Shown here: in pieces, positions 33,031-41,502 of the stretch
Layout of the letters: each line of letters opens with the position of its first letter
Numbering within the stretch: the stretch's first letter is position 1
Source: Streptomyces sp. L-9-10
Lineage (GTDB): Bacteria > Actinomycetota > Actinomycetes > Streptomycetales > Streptomycetaceae
Direction: 5' to 3'
DNA length: 64,000 nucleotides
Assembly (NCBI RefSeq): GCF_004151105.1
Contig: NZ_PHRF01000090.1
Span: forward strand, 62,001 to 126,000
Program-made: the position numbers and the translations under genes
The notes under the pieces: model-generated
The model's database searches: none
Seen by the model: the letters and a program-made list of their open reading frames with translations, nothing else
What the model was told of the DNA's origin: nothing

Positions 33031-33785
33031 GCCGACCGGCCGACGCCGCCCATGTCGCGCTGCGCGCCGAAGCCCTGACCAAGACCCACCAGGGAGAAGG
33101 CGCGCCCGCCCACGCGGTCCGCGGAGTGGATCTGACCGTACGGCGTGGGGAGTTCGTCGCCGTCAGCGGGCCCTCGGGCGCAGGCAAGTCCACCCTGCTG
33201 CACCTTCTCGGCGGTCTCCAGCGCCCCGACAGCGGCAGCATCTGGCTCGACGGCGAGTGCACCGACTCCTACAGCGAAGCGCGCTGGGCCGTCGAACGCC
33301 GCCGCAGCATCGGCATCGTCTTCCAGTTCTTCAACCTTGTCTCGAACCTGACCGTCGCCGACAACATCGAGCTGCCCGCGCTGCTGACCGGCACCCCCTG
33401 GAAGAAAGCGCGCGCGAAGCGCGAGGAACTGCTGTCCGAACTGGGCCTGGAAGGCAAAGCGCGCAGTATGCCGGGCGAACTGTCCGGCGGTGAGCAGCAG
33501 CGGGTAGCCCTGGCCCGCGCACTCGTGAACCACCCGCGGCTCCTGCTCGCCGACGAGCCCACCGGCAGTCTGGACAGCAAAGGCACCCGGGAAGTGCTGC
33601 GACTGCTCTCCCGCTTCCACCAGCGCGGCCAGACGATCCTCCTGGTCACACACGACGCCCGGCTCGCCAGCACCGCCGACCGCGTCATCAGCTTCTTCGA
33701 CGGCCGCATATCCGACGACGCCGTACTGGGCGGCACACACGCACGGCGCTCCGGCCTGTCCGGCGTCCTCGAACTGAAGGACTGA
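33027..33785 (+). CDS. ABC exporter ATP-binding protein (LolD/MacB type)
   Basis: A 252-residue ATPase. Walker A GPSGAGKST, the LolD-type EARWAVERRRSIGIVFQFFNLVSNLT Q-loop region, signature LSGGEQQRVALARAL, Walker B LLLADEPTGSLD and H-loop LLVTHDARLA are all intact. It is coupled to the PadR gene by ATGA and stands 2 bp before the FtsX-type permease. ATPases of this group work as mechanotransmission exporters or antibiotic-resistance pumps (BceA/MacB-like). Confidence 0.95.
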   Translation: MSRPADAAHVALRAEALTKTHQGEGAPAHAVRGVDLTVRRGEFVAVSGPSGAGKSTLLHLLGGLQRPDSGSIWLDGECTDSYSEARWAVERRRSIGIVFQFFNLVSNLTVADNIELPALLTGTPWKKARAKREELLSELGLEGKARSMPGELSGGEQQRVALARALVNHPRLLLADEPTGSLDSKGTREVLRLLSRFHQRGQTILLVTHDARLASTADRVISFFDGRISDDAVLGGTHARRSGLSGVLELKD

Positions 33786-33787
33786 AC

Positions 33788-36085
33788 GTGCGGGCAACCC
33801 TTCGCTGGGCGCACACCGATCTGCGCACCCATCGCGGCGAGGCACTGTTCATCGTGTCCGCCACCACCGGAATCGTCATCGCCCTGCTGCTCGCCGCCGC
33901 CCTGTTCGGTTATGCCACCAACCCCTGGCAGCGGATCTTCACCCAGTCCCAGGGCGCGCATGTCTGGATCCGCACCGGACCTGCCGCGGACCCCGGCCGG
34001 CTCGCCTCGCTGGACGGTGTCGAAGCCCTGTCCGGCCCCTACCGCACCGCGTCCGCCACCCTCGAATCACACGGCGCCCGAGCAGGTGTGGAACTGCGCG
34101 GCGCCGACGAGAACCCACCCGACACGGCACGGCCGCTCATCACCTCGGGCCAGTGGCTCACCTCCGGCAGCCCGGACGGTGTGGTCCTGGAGAGCAGCCT
34201 GGCCCGCGCCCTGTGGGCCGAGCCCGGTGACACCCTCACCGTCCCCGGCAGCGGCCGGACCCTGACCGTCCGTGGTGTCGCCGACAGCCCCGAACCCCGC
34301 TACCGGCCCGGCGAGCGAACGGGCACCGTATGGGCGCTGCCCGCCGCCGTCGGGCGCGCGGGCGGCACATGGTCGGGGCAGATCACCGGACTGCTGCTGA
34401 CAGAGCCCGACGACACCGACTACGCCATCCAGCGCGCCGTCACCGAACTCGGCGCGGGAACCGTGACCGACGTCTCCAGCTGGCAACAGGCGCGCGCCGA
34501 AGCGCAGGGCGACACCCGGCTGCTCGGGCAAGTGCTCGCGCTGTTCGGACTCGGGGCACTGGTCGCCGCCGCACTGGCCGTGTTCGGGGCCATCAGCACA
34601 CGGGTACGCGGACATCTGAGAGACATCTCCGTACTGAAGGCGATCGGATTCACCCCCGGGCAGGTCACCCGGGTCTTCCTGGCCCAACACGTCGCCCTCG
34701 CCCTGCTGGGCGCGCTCATCGCGACCGTGCTGACCGAGACGCTCGCCGGCCGGATCCCCGGCAGGCTGGGCGAGGCGGTCGACGTCTGGCAGCGGTTGCC
34801 CGGCCACTCCACCACACTGCTTGCCGTGGCGGTCGGCGCCGTCCTCTTCATCGGGGCCGCCACGTGGCTCGCCGCCTGGCGGGCGGGACGGGTGCCGCCC
34901 GTACCCGTGCTTCCACCGGCGGCAGCGCCCTCCGGCCGGCTCTCCCGGACAGCGGGGAAAGGAATGGCACTTGGTGTGCCGGCGGCGCTGGTGCTCGGCT
35001 GGCACCGGGCTCTCGTACGCGGCCACCGGACACCGGCGACGATCGTCCGGCTGGCGCTGCCGCTCCTGCTGATCACGGTGGCCCTCAGCGCCTTGACCAC
35101 CGTGGGCCGCTTCGAGAGCAGACCCGCGCAGATGGGAATGGCTGCCGCTCTCACCGCACGCGCCGAACAGGGACTGAGTGACCGTGAGGCACGCTCGGTA
35201 CTCGAAGCGGGCGACCAGGTCGTGGCGGCTCACCCGGGCGTCGAGGTGGCGGCGCTCGTGCCGGGACAGACAGGGACCATCGCACTGCGCGGCCTCGGCA
35301 CCCGGGACGAGCCCTACCCCTTCACGGTCGTCGAGGGCAGACCCGCCGCCGGGCCGGACGAAGCCGTCGCGGGCCAGGGACTGCTCGACCTTCTCGATGT
35401 GAGCATCGGCGACTGGGTGAGGATGACCGTCGGCGGGCGACCGCAGATCCTGCACATCGTCGGGCGCAGCATCGAGCCCGAGAACAGCGGCCGGGTGATC
35501 TCCACCTCGCTCGACACCCTCCGCCAGAACGATCCCGGCCTGAGCCCCACGCTCTACCAGCTCCGGCTGCGGCCGGGAGCCGACCCCGAGGAGGTCCGTA
35601 CGGCTCTGACGGATGCCGCCCAGGGGCGCCTCGACATCCGCGAGGTCACGAGCCCGGGTGACAGACTCTCCCCGATGCTGGGCGTCGTCGTGGGTGTTGT
35701 CGCCGTGCTCGCGCTCATCGGCCTCATCGAACTGTCGACGGCGATCGGCGGCAGCGTACGGGCAGGGGAGCGTGATCTGCTCGCGCTCAAGGCGATCGGC
35801 TTCTCACCGGGGCAGATCACCGCGGTCACGGTGACGGCCGTCGGCTCCACGGCCCTGCTCGCGGCGGTGGCCGGCACGGTGCTCGGGGTGCCCCTCGCCC
35901 GCCGGCTCATCGACGCCGAGGCACACTCCAGCGGGATCGGCGCGGGAGTCGCCCAAGCGCCCCCGCTGCTCCATCTCGTACTGCTCGCCACCGCCGCGGT
36001 AGTGGGCGCTGTCTCCCTGGCCCTCCTTCCTGCCACCCGGGCGGCCCGGCGCCGACCGGCGGACACGATCGGCGTCGTCGGCTGA
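33788..36085 (+). CDS. FtsX-family ABC permease (MacB/duplicated FtsX type)
   Basis: A 765-residue permease with the duplicated FtsX layout: TM1 at residues 18-40, a large extracytoplasmic domain, three TMs around 245-365, a second TM-domain-TM unit from about 400, and three closing TMs near 630-760. The cytoplasmic loops ISVLKAIGFTPGQVTRVF and LLALKAIGFSPGQITAVT are paired coupling helices of the two halves, clear evidence of internal duplication. GTG 33788 is 2 bp after the ATPase stop. With the PadR regulator it makes a complete inducible exporter; substrate unknown, peptide antibiotics or lipids are usual. Confidence 0.94.
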   Translation: MRATLRWAHTDLRTHRGEALFIVSATTGIVIALLLAAALFGYATNPWQRIFTQSQGAHVWIRTGPAADPGRLASLDGVEALSGPYRTASATLESHGARAGVELRGADENPPDTARPLITSGQWLTSGSPDGVVLESSLARALWAEPGDTLTVPGSGRTLTVRGVADSPEPRYRPGERTGTVWALPAAVGRAGGTWSGQITGLLLTEPDDTDYAIQRAVTELGAGTVTDVSSWQQARAEAQGDTRLLGQVLALFGLGALVAAALAVFGAISTRVRGHLRDISVLKAIGFTPGQVTRVFLAQHVALALLGALIATVLTETLAGRIPGRLGEAVDVWQRLPGHSTTLLAVAVGAVLFIGAATWLAAWRAGRVPPVPVLPPAAAPSGRLSRTAGKGMALGVPAALVLGWHRALVRGHRTPATIVRLALPLLLITVALSALTTVGRFESRPAQMGMAAALTARAEQGLSDREARSVLEAGDQVVAAHPGVEVAALVPGQTGTIALRGLGTRDEPYPFTVVEGRPAAGPDEAVAGQGLLDLLDVSIGDWVRMTVGGRPQILHIVGRSIEPENSGRVISTSLDTLRQNDPGLSPTLYQLRLRPGADPEEVRTALTDAAQGRLDIREVTSPGDRLSPMLGVVVGVVAVLALIGLIELSTAIGGSVRAGERDLLALKAIGFSPGQITAVTVTAVGSTALLAAVAGTVLGVPLARRLIDAEAHSSGIGAGVAQAPPLLHLVLLATAAVVGAVSLALLPATRAARRRPADTIGVVG

Positions 36086-36118
36086 GACGTGTGGGGAGAG
36101 CGGCGCCGCCGCGCGGAC

Positions 36119-36931
36119 TCAGGTGAACCGGGTCCGCCCGCCCGCGGGCGCGGGAGGGACCACGACCAGGGTCGTCGTCACACCGCTCTGCCGGAGGGCC
36201 GCGACGATGGCGGCATTGGCCTGCGAGTCGGTGACGATGGTGTGGACGGAGCCGAGGTCGGCGATCTTCGCGCGATGGACTCGGCCCAGTTTCGAACTGT
36301 CGGCGACGACGATCGTATGGTCGGCCTGCTCCAGCATGATCCGGTCGACCTCGGCGCCCCGGGAACTGTGCCCGGTGAGCCCGGCCCTGGGGTTGATGCC
36401 GTCCACGCCGACGACGGCGAAGTCGAAGCGGTGGGAGCGCAGCGACTTCTCCGCCTCCTTTCCCACGAGATCGTTCGACAGCGGTCTGGCGGTTCCGCCG
36501 GTGACGACGACCTGGACCACCTGCCGGGTCATCAACTGGGCCGCCGTGTCCAGTCCGTTCGTCACGACCTTCAGATCCGCCCGGCTGACGAGCGTTCTCG
36601 CGACGAAACCCACGGTGCTGCCGCCGCTCAGGGCCATGGTGAGCGGGCGGTACGGAATCAGGGACGAGACCAGGGCGCCTATACGGCGTTTGGCCTCGGT
36701 GTTCTGGGAGCGCCGCAGGCTCACCGGCAGTTCGGCTCCGGGCCGTGCGGCCATGATCTTCCCGTAGGAGCGACGGATGAGCCCCTGTCCCTCCATCCCG
36801 GCCAGATCGCGCCGCACCGTGGCCCCCGACGTGCCGAGGATTTCCTGGAGGGTGCGGACCTGCAATTCTCCGCGTTGAGCGACAAGCGTCAAGATTCTGG
36901 AGATGCGTTCGTCTCGCGTCCTGTCATTCAC
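36119..36931 (-). CDS. DeoR-family transcriptional regulator (paralogue B)
   Basis: A 270-residue DeoR/GlpR regulator that aligns over its whole length with the protein at 21244-22062: MNDRTRDERISRILTLVAQRG, TSGATVRRDLAGMEGQGLIRRSYGK, VVTNGLDTAAQLMTRQ, VVTGGTARPLSNDLVGKEAEKSL and HTIVVADSSKLGRVHRAKIAD are nearly the same in both. The DNA-recognition helices are almost identical, so both may bind the same operator. It ends 33 bp from the convergent FtsX gene. Its upstream region (36932-37518) has no clear target gene, so it may act on distant genes or on those by its paralogue. Confidence 0.93.
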   Translation of the reverse strand: MNDRTRDERISRILTLVAQRGELQVRTLQEILGTSGATVRRDLAGMEGQGLIRRSYGKIMAARPGAELPVSLRRSQNTEAKRRIGALVSSLIPYRPLTMALSGGSTVGFVARTLVSRADLKVVTNGLDTAAQLMTRQVVQVVVTGGTARPLSNDLVGKEAEKSLRSHRFDFAVVGVDGINPRAGLTGHSSRGAEVDRIMLEQADHTIVVADSSKLGRVHRAKIADLGSVHTIVTDSQANAAIVAALRQSGVTTTLVVVPPAPAGGRTRFT

Positions 36932-37518
36932 CGGCGGCCCTGCCGAATCCGTGCACAGGAATTTCGGCGAACTCCTTGGTATTCTCCCGCAGAGGCTCTG
37001 CTGCCGGGGAACATGTCCGAAAGTCTCGGGCGCGAGTACTCGTTATCCGATTTCATGGAATATCCCGTGAGGCCGTTCCGATGGGGGTTCCGTGATGGAG
37101 CGATAGGGTGTACGAGGCGACAGTGCCGGGCGGTTGGTGCGCGAAAAGCGCTGGGCTCCTTGCCCCGGGCCCGGCCGTCGCCGCTCACCGGCCGGCGGAC
37201 CGTCCGGCCGGGTCGGCTCCTCCGGGTACGCCGGCAGGACTCCATCTCGCATTGCCCGGAAAGAAGCGCCAGAGGCGTTATCTTTCAAGGCAACTATATT
37301 GCAACCTTGTTGCAATATTCGCCGTCCTGGGCGAAGTGATCATTTGGTGTGAGCGTTTCAGGGGGGCTTCGGCGTCAATGGCACCCGAGAGGTCAATTCC
37401 GCCCGAAAAGGAGAGAAGCGCGCCTCGGCTGTGAGCCCGCTGTGTCCCGGGAGGACGAACCGGGCAGCGGCAGGAGCTCGGCTCCGGACCGACGCGGTGG
37501 ATCACGGTGTCCGCGCGG
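36932..37518. other. 587-bp gene-free region with an A/T-rich island
   Basis: It lies between the DeoR start (36931) and the end of the triple-repeat gene. Several frames are open but none has codon bias or a ribosome binding site that convinces me. The stretch from 37278 to 37345 is much richer in A/T than its surroundings and contains the strong palindrome at 37297-37319. It should hold the DeoR promoter. Confidence 0.6.
37297..37319. promoter_or_regulatory. 23-bp operator-like palindrome ATATTGCAAC-CTT-GTTGCAATAT
   Basis: A perfect 10+10 bp inverted repeat with a 3-nt spacer, in an A/T-rich island about 365 bp upstream of the DeoR gene. TTGCAA half-sites with short spacers are typical of MarR, OhrR and some GntR operators. 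The size and perfection argue for a protein-binding site rather than a terminator, but no gene starts close by. Confidence 0.6.
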
Positions 37519-39195
37519 TCACGGTGCCTGCGTGGTCGCCGCGGGTGCGTCGTCCCGCGGCATCAGCCGGATACCGAGTGTCCACGCACGGATCGTCGTC
37601 GGTCCCCAGGTCCCGTGCTCCTTGCCGGCCGCGTTCACCCCCGGCGTCCTTCCGTCCGTGGTCGGTTCCAGCCGCCACAGCAGCGAGCCCGGCTCGGCGT
37701 GTACGACTTCCGCGCCGATTCCGGTCAGGACGTGTCCCTGCCCGGGGAACACGGACGTGGCGTTCGGGTTGGGCAGCGGGGCATGTCCGCACTCGACACG
37801 GTCCGTCAGCCGGTCGACCATACGGAGCACACCGTCCACCACGAAGGAGGAGCGCAGCCCGACGGCGAACACGTCGATGGTGCAGGCGTGACTCACCAGA
37901 TGGTCTTTCGACCGCGCCGTCCACGTATCGTCGTCCTGGGGGAAGGAGGCAGTCGCCAGATTGCCCGGCCCCGGCTCGTCCGTTCCGTCGTCCCAGTTCA
38001 CCCGGAAGCCCCCGCCGAGCAGCGTGTACCCCTCGGGAACGGACGCGGACGAACGGGGATGCGGCGCACGGCCGCCGCGCGCCCGGCCGATGAACAGCAG
38101 CTCCCGCGCCAGCCGGTCCCGGCTCACCCCGGCGATCTTCATGCCGATCGCGAACCCCGTCAGGCGATGCGGCTGAGGCATGCCATGGTCCTTGGACGAC
38201 ACCAGCCACGCCGAACCGTCCGCGCTGGGATATGACGCCGTCAGCAGCGCACCGTAAGGAGCGGCCACCGCGGTCGCCCCGCCGCCGATCACCACCATGT
38301 CACGGTCGACCTCGACCCGAAGGTCCGTGAAGTGCGCCTGGTCATGCCCGGCCCGATACCGGAACACGGCGGTGGTGATCGCCCCCGACGCGTCCTGGCA
38401 GCGGAACAACTCCTCCGTCGTGGCCCTCCCGGTCGTGGCAACGGACCTGTCCCGACACTCGCACGCCGCCGGGTCGAGCAGGGCCCCCACCTCGTCACGT
38501 ATCCGTTCCAGAGCGGCACGGGTCGCCTCGTCGAAAGCGGGCCCCGGGGCGTCCGGGAGAGGCTCCGCCCTCGCCGTACTCTCCGCCGGCTGGGTTTCCG
38601 CCGGCTCGATCGCCGACGGCTCCCCCCACGCCTCACTCCACGCCTCGCCTCGCGCCTCACTCCGCGCCAAGTCATCGGCCCGTGCGAGGACTTCGGGGGA
38701 AGGGGCCGTCAGATCCGCGAACAGTCCGTCAGCGCAGTCCCCCAGGTCGCCGGCGACGAGCACGGGGTCCTTGAACCGGGGGGCCTGCCAGGAGCCGTCC
38801 CCGGACAGCCGCCACATCACGACCGACAGCAGCGGCAACTCCCGTTCGACCTCCATCCAGCCGGACGCGTGACTCCTGCCCATACAGGGCTTCAGCGCAT
38901 CCGGGATCTGCGCCAGGATCCCGGGCCATTCGTCGTTCCAGTCGTCACCGGTGAAGTAACTCGCATCGGAATCATGCCCGTAAACAAGGACACCCGCGTC
39001 GGCGAAATGGACATCGAATTGACGCTCCTGCGTATAGAACGTCAGAACGTGGCAGGGGTGATCCTCCGTCAACCCGAAGAAATACCCCTCGCCCATGGGG
39101 CGCCCGTGGATCTCGTCGAGTACCGCCAGAGCACGACAGCGGCCAAGAAGTGCGGGAACATCCGGCATCACTTCGACTACATCGAAAATACTCAT
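37519..39195 (-). CDS. Two-domain protein: small N-terminal domain plus threefold lectin-like repeat
   Basis: A 558-residue protein without signal peptide or TM helix. ATG 39195 (MSIFDVVEVMPDVPALL) is chosen because upstream codons are low-complexity. Residues 1-130 (GYFFGLTEDHPCHVLTFYTQERQFDVHF...) form one domain of unknown kind; residues 180-225 are an acidic Glu/Ala/Ser linker; from about 255 a repeat unit occurs three times: GGGATAVAAPYGALLTASYP...SAWLVSSKDHGMP, LLGGGFRVNWDDG...ATASFPQDDDTWTARSKDHLV, and LTGIGAEVVHAEPGSLLWRLEPT. Each ends with a -AFAIG/VFAVGL/AWTLGI strand, which suggests a threefold propeller or trefoil-type binding module. Function unknown. Confidence 0.8.
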   Translation of the reverse strand: MSIFDVVEVMPDVPALLGRCRALAVLDEIHGRPMGEGYFFGLTEDHPCHVLTFYTQERQFDVHFADAGVLVYGHDSDASYFTGDDWNDEWPGILAQIPDALKPCMGRSHASGWMEVERELPLLSVVMWRLSGDGSWQAPRFKDPVLVAGDLGDCADGLFADLTAPSPEVLARADDLARSEARGEAWSEAWGEPSAIEPAETQPAESTARAEPLPDAPGPAFDEATRAALERIRDEVGALLDPAACECRDRSVATTGRATTEELFRCQDASGAITTAVFRYRAGHDQAHFTDLRVEVDRDMVVIGGGATAVAAPYGALLTASYPSADGSAWLVSSKDHGMPQPHRLTGFAIGMKIAGVSRDRLARELLFIGRARGGRAPHPRSSASVPEGYTLLGGGFRVNWDDGTDEPGPGNLATASFPQDDDTWTARSKDHLVSHACTIDVFAVGLRSSFVVDGVLRMVDRLTDRVECGHAPLPNPNATSVFPGQGHVLTGIGAEVVHAEPGSLLWRLEPTTDGRTPGVNAAGKEHGTWGPTTIRAWTLGIRLMPRDDAPAATTQAP

Positions 39196-39910
39196 GCGCA
39201 CCACCCAAACACACGCCACTGACAGCGCCCCCGCGCTCCTGTCGCCACAGAGGGGGAACCGCTGCGGAACACCGCGCAAACGCTCACCATTCATGAGCGC
39301 TTTTCTTTTTCCGGAGTGCGTGGCGTCCCGTGCGTGGTCCGTCCGCGCGGCCGTGCGACTCAGGTGGTTCCCGGTCGGCGGGAGACGGGGAAAGGGGCTC
39401 ACAGGGGCGGAGAAGGGCGGAGAAGGGCGGCGCACGGCACTTCCCCGAATGCGCTGCGTGATGTGACATACCCGCGCGTCGGGGGGCTCGGCTGCCTTCG
39501 GCGGCGTTGCTGAGCAGCCGTCAGGCGGGCCGGTGGCCATTCGACCGTCCCGGTGTGCCGGTTACACAGAGTTGCTCGTCCGCGCTCGATTCCGCGGCCG
39601 GCGGCCGCCTCGGGCTCTCCCCCGGCCGCGCGTGAGAGGGGCCGGCTCGGTGTGTGCCCGGTGCCGGATCGGGCGCGCGCTCTGCCCTGTTTCGGCCGGT
39701 AGGGCGCCATGCGCTCCCGGGCGCCTGGACCATGGTGGTCCATCTGTGGGGCAGGGAACGGATGTTGTTTCGGGGATGGCCCTCATGCCACGCTGCGAGC
39801 GGCACGCGACGCACACGGCGATACGGCGTCCGCGACGCGAAGTGCTTTGACCGAGGCCGTCTGTGTCAGGCGGTACCTCGCTTCACACCGCTGCCCACGA
39901 AAGAGGACTC
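39196..39910. other. 715-bp gene-free region upstream of the first sigma-like gene
   Basis: Divergent region between the triple-repeat gene (minus) and the sigma/CBM gene (plus). Open frames exist on both strands but lack ribosome binding sites or family similarity. It contains a 10-bp direct repeat GGGCGGAGAA (39405-39414, 39415-39424, then a partial copy to 39430) and, near its end, the sequence CGCGACGCGAAGTGCTT shared with the region upstream of the second sigma-like gene. Confidence 0.5.
39831..39847 (+). promoter_or_regulatory. Shared upstream motif, copy 1 (CGCGACGCG-AAGTGCTT)
   Basis: This 17-mer recurs, with a 3-nt insertion (CTC), at 43080-43100 upstream of the other sigma-like gene; it is 64 bp before the GTG at 39911. 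It may mark a promoter recognised by the same factor, for example autoregulation by these sigma-like proteins. Confidence 0.4.
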
Positions 39911-41422
39911 GTGTCTCACTGGCTTGCTTCCAGGATGCCAAGGCGCCGGTCGGTCGTCGACGGTGGGAAAGCGGTGTCCGATCTCGGCCTCAGACTCTGG
40001 GAAGACGAACTCGGTCCCGTGATGGCCTACGCGCGGATGTGTACGCGCAGCCGTGCCGCCGGGGCCGAACTCGCCGCGCAGGCCGTCGATTGCGGTCGCG
40101 CGAGGACGTCGCCGCAGTCCGTCTCGTGGGCCGACGAACTCCCCAGCGTTCCGCGTGCCCTGCGCTGGGTTCTCGACACCGCGGTCGTGTGGAGCACAAC
40201 GGACGCGCGGCGTGAGCACCTCGCGCCCGCGCTGTTGCGGTGGCTGGAGGACGGCAGTTCCCAAGAGGGCCGTCGGCGGCTCGCCTTCAACGAGGATTCG
40301 CTCGCTCTGCGCGGCCTGAGAGCACTTGCCCCGCCCGACGGGGAGTTGTTCTGGTGGAGCCGTGTGGAGGCGGTGCCGGTGCCGGAACTCGCGCGGCGGC
40401 TCGGCCGTTCGTCCCAGGACGTGTCGGCGGAGGTCGACCGCGTGTCGGCGGAGTTCCGGGAGCGGTGCTGGAGCACGCACCGACTTGAACTCGCGGATTC
40501 AACGTGCCGTTCGTACTCCGGCATGCTGGACGCCATGGCCAGGGAGAGCGCCCCGTCACCCCCCTCGGACCTGCCGGAGCACCTCGGCTCCTGCGAGAGA
40601 TGCGCGGAAGCCCTCACGTGTCTGAGTGTCAAGAACGCGTCCCTTCCCAAGGTTCTGGCCGAGGCCGCCCTGCGGTGGCGCGGCCCGGCCTATGTCGCAC
40701 GGCGGCGGAAGCATCCGGTCGTGGCCGCGTCTGCCGCACCCGCGGACACGACCCGCCCGCTGCCCCCTCCCGGGTCGCCCGGCGGCGGGGCAGGCAATGG
40801 GCCGCGGCCGTCCGTCCTGGTGGGAGCCGTCACCGGGGTCGTGCTGATACTGGCGGCGGCCTACGCGCTGCGCGATGACCCGGTGGTCGAGAGCGGGCCG
40901 CCGTCCGACGCGTCGCCGCCCCGGCAGGAGCGGACGGCTCCGTTGCCGCCCACCGGGGTCCCGGAGGACATGCGCACCAGCTCTCCCTCGGCGAGCATGC
41001 CCGAGAGCCCGTCCCCGTCCGCGAGCAGCCCCAGTTCGTCGTCGACCGCTCGGCACGAGAAGAAGCCACCGGCCGAGAAGCCCCCCGCGTCGCGCGACGG
41101 CGCCGGCTGCACCACACGCTTCGCGGCGCGGAACACCTGGCCCGACGGAGTGCAGGCGGACCTGTTGCTCCAGCCGGGCCGGGCCGTCCCCGAGGGCTGG
41201 GTGGTGACCTTCGACCTCGCACCCGGCGCACGCGTCGACCGCCTGTGGCACGGCCGTTACGCCACTGAGGGCAGCCGGGTGTCGGTCAGGGCGGTCGACT
41301 ACAACCGCACATTCTCCGCGAGTGCGACCGTGACCGTCGGCGTGGTGCTGCACGGTGACCCCGGGGGCGCGTGGGTCTCGGACGTCCGGATGAACGGGCG
41401 GTCCTGTCGGCCGACGGCATAG
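39911..41422 (+). CDS. Membrane-anchored sigma-like protein with extracytoplasmic CBM2-like domain
   Basis: About 503 residues. GTG 39911 has AGAGGA close upstream; a GTG at 39863 is also open. The cytoplasmic part resembles an ECF sigma factor: a helical region-2-like segment, then a region-4-like HTH (VPVPELARRLGRSSQDVSAEVDRV). A zinc-finger-like HLGSCERC follows (anti-sigma type), then a TM helix (VLVGAVTGVVLILAAAYAL), a Pro/Ser-rich linker of about 60 residues, and a C-terminal beta-sandwich (CTTRFAARNTWPDGVQADLLL, then RMNGRSC) that resembles a CBM2 cellulose/chitin-binding fold with its terminal disulphide. This suggests a one-piece glycan sensor that releases or activates sigma activity. 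Confidence 0.8.
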   Translation: MSHWLASRMPRRRSVVDGGKAVSDLGLRLWEDELGPVMAYARMCTRSRAAGAELAAQAVDCGRARTSPQSVSWADELPSVPRALRWVLDTAVVWSTTDARREHLAPALLRWLEDGSSQEGRRRLAFNEDSLALRGLRALAPPDGELFWWSRVEAVPVPELARRLGRSSQDVSAEVDRVSAEFRERCWSTHRLELADSTCRSYSGMLDAMARESAPSPPSDLPEHLGSCERCAEALTCLSVKNASLPKVLAEAALRWRGPAYVARRRKHPVVAASAAPADTTRPLPPPGSPGGGAGNGPRPSVLVGAVTGVVLILAAAYALRDDPVVESGPPSDASPPRQERTAPLPPTGVPEDMRTSSPSASMPESPSPSASSPSSSSTARHEKKPPAEKPPASRDGAGCTTRFAARNTWPDGVQADLLLQPGRAVPEGWVVTFDLAPGARVDRLWHGRYATEGSRVSVRAVDYNRTFSASATVTVGVVLHGDPGGAWVSDVRMNGRSCRPTA

Positions 41423-41431
41423 CGCCGCGGC

Positions 41432-41502
41432 GGTCCGGGGCCGGGAGAGGGCGGTCCGGCCCCGGACCGGGACAGCGGCCTTGTGCCGCACCGGCCGCTG
41501 TC
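41432..41502. terminator. Double hairpin terminator between convergent genes
   Basis: Two consecutive perfect stems: 13 bp (41432-41444 with 41456-41468; arm GGTCCGGGGCCGG) and 10 bp (41471-41480 with 41493-41502; arm GACAGCGGCC). They fill the gap between the sigma/CBM gene and the lipoprotein gene and can stop transcription from both sides. Confidence 0.85.

Noticed and set aside
37108..37434. Possible small plus-strand genes near the 37.3-kb palindrome
   Set aside because: No ribosome binding site, mixed composition, and the frames cross the A/T-rich island without codon bias.
39405..39430. CRISPR or minisatellite at the GGGCGGAGAA repeats
   Set aside because: Only two full 10-bp copies and a partial one, without spacers; likely simple slippage.
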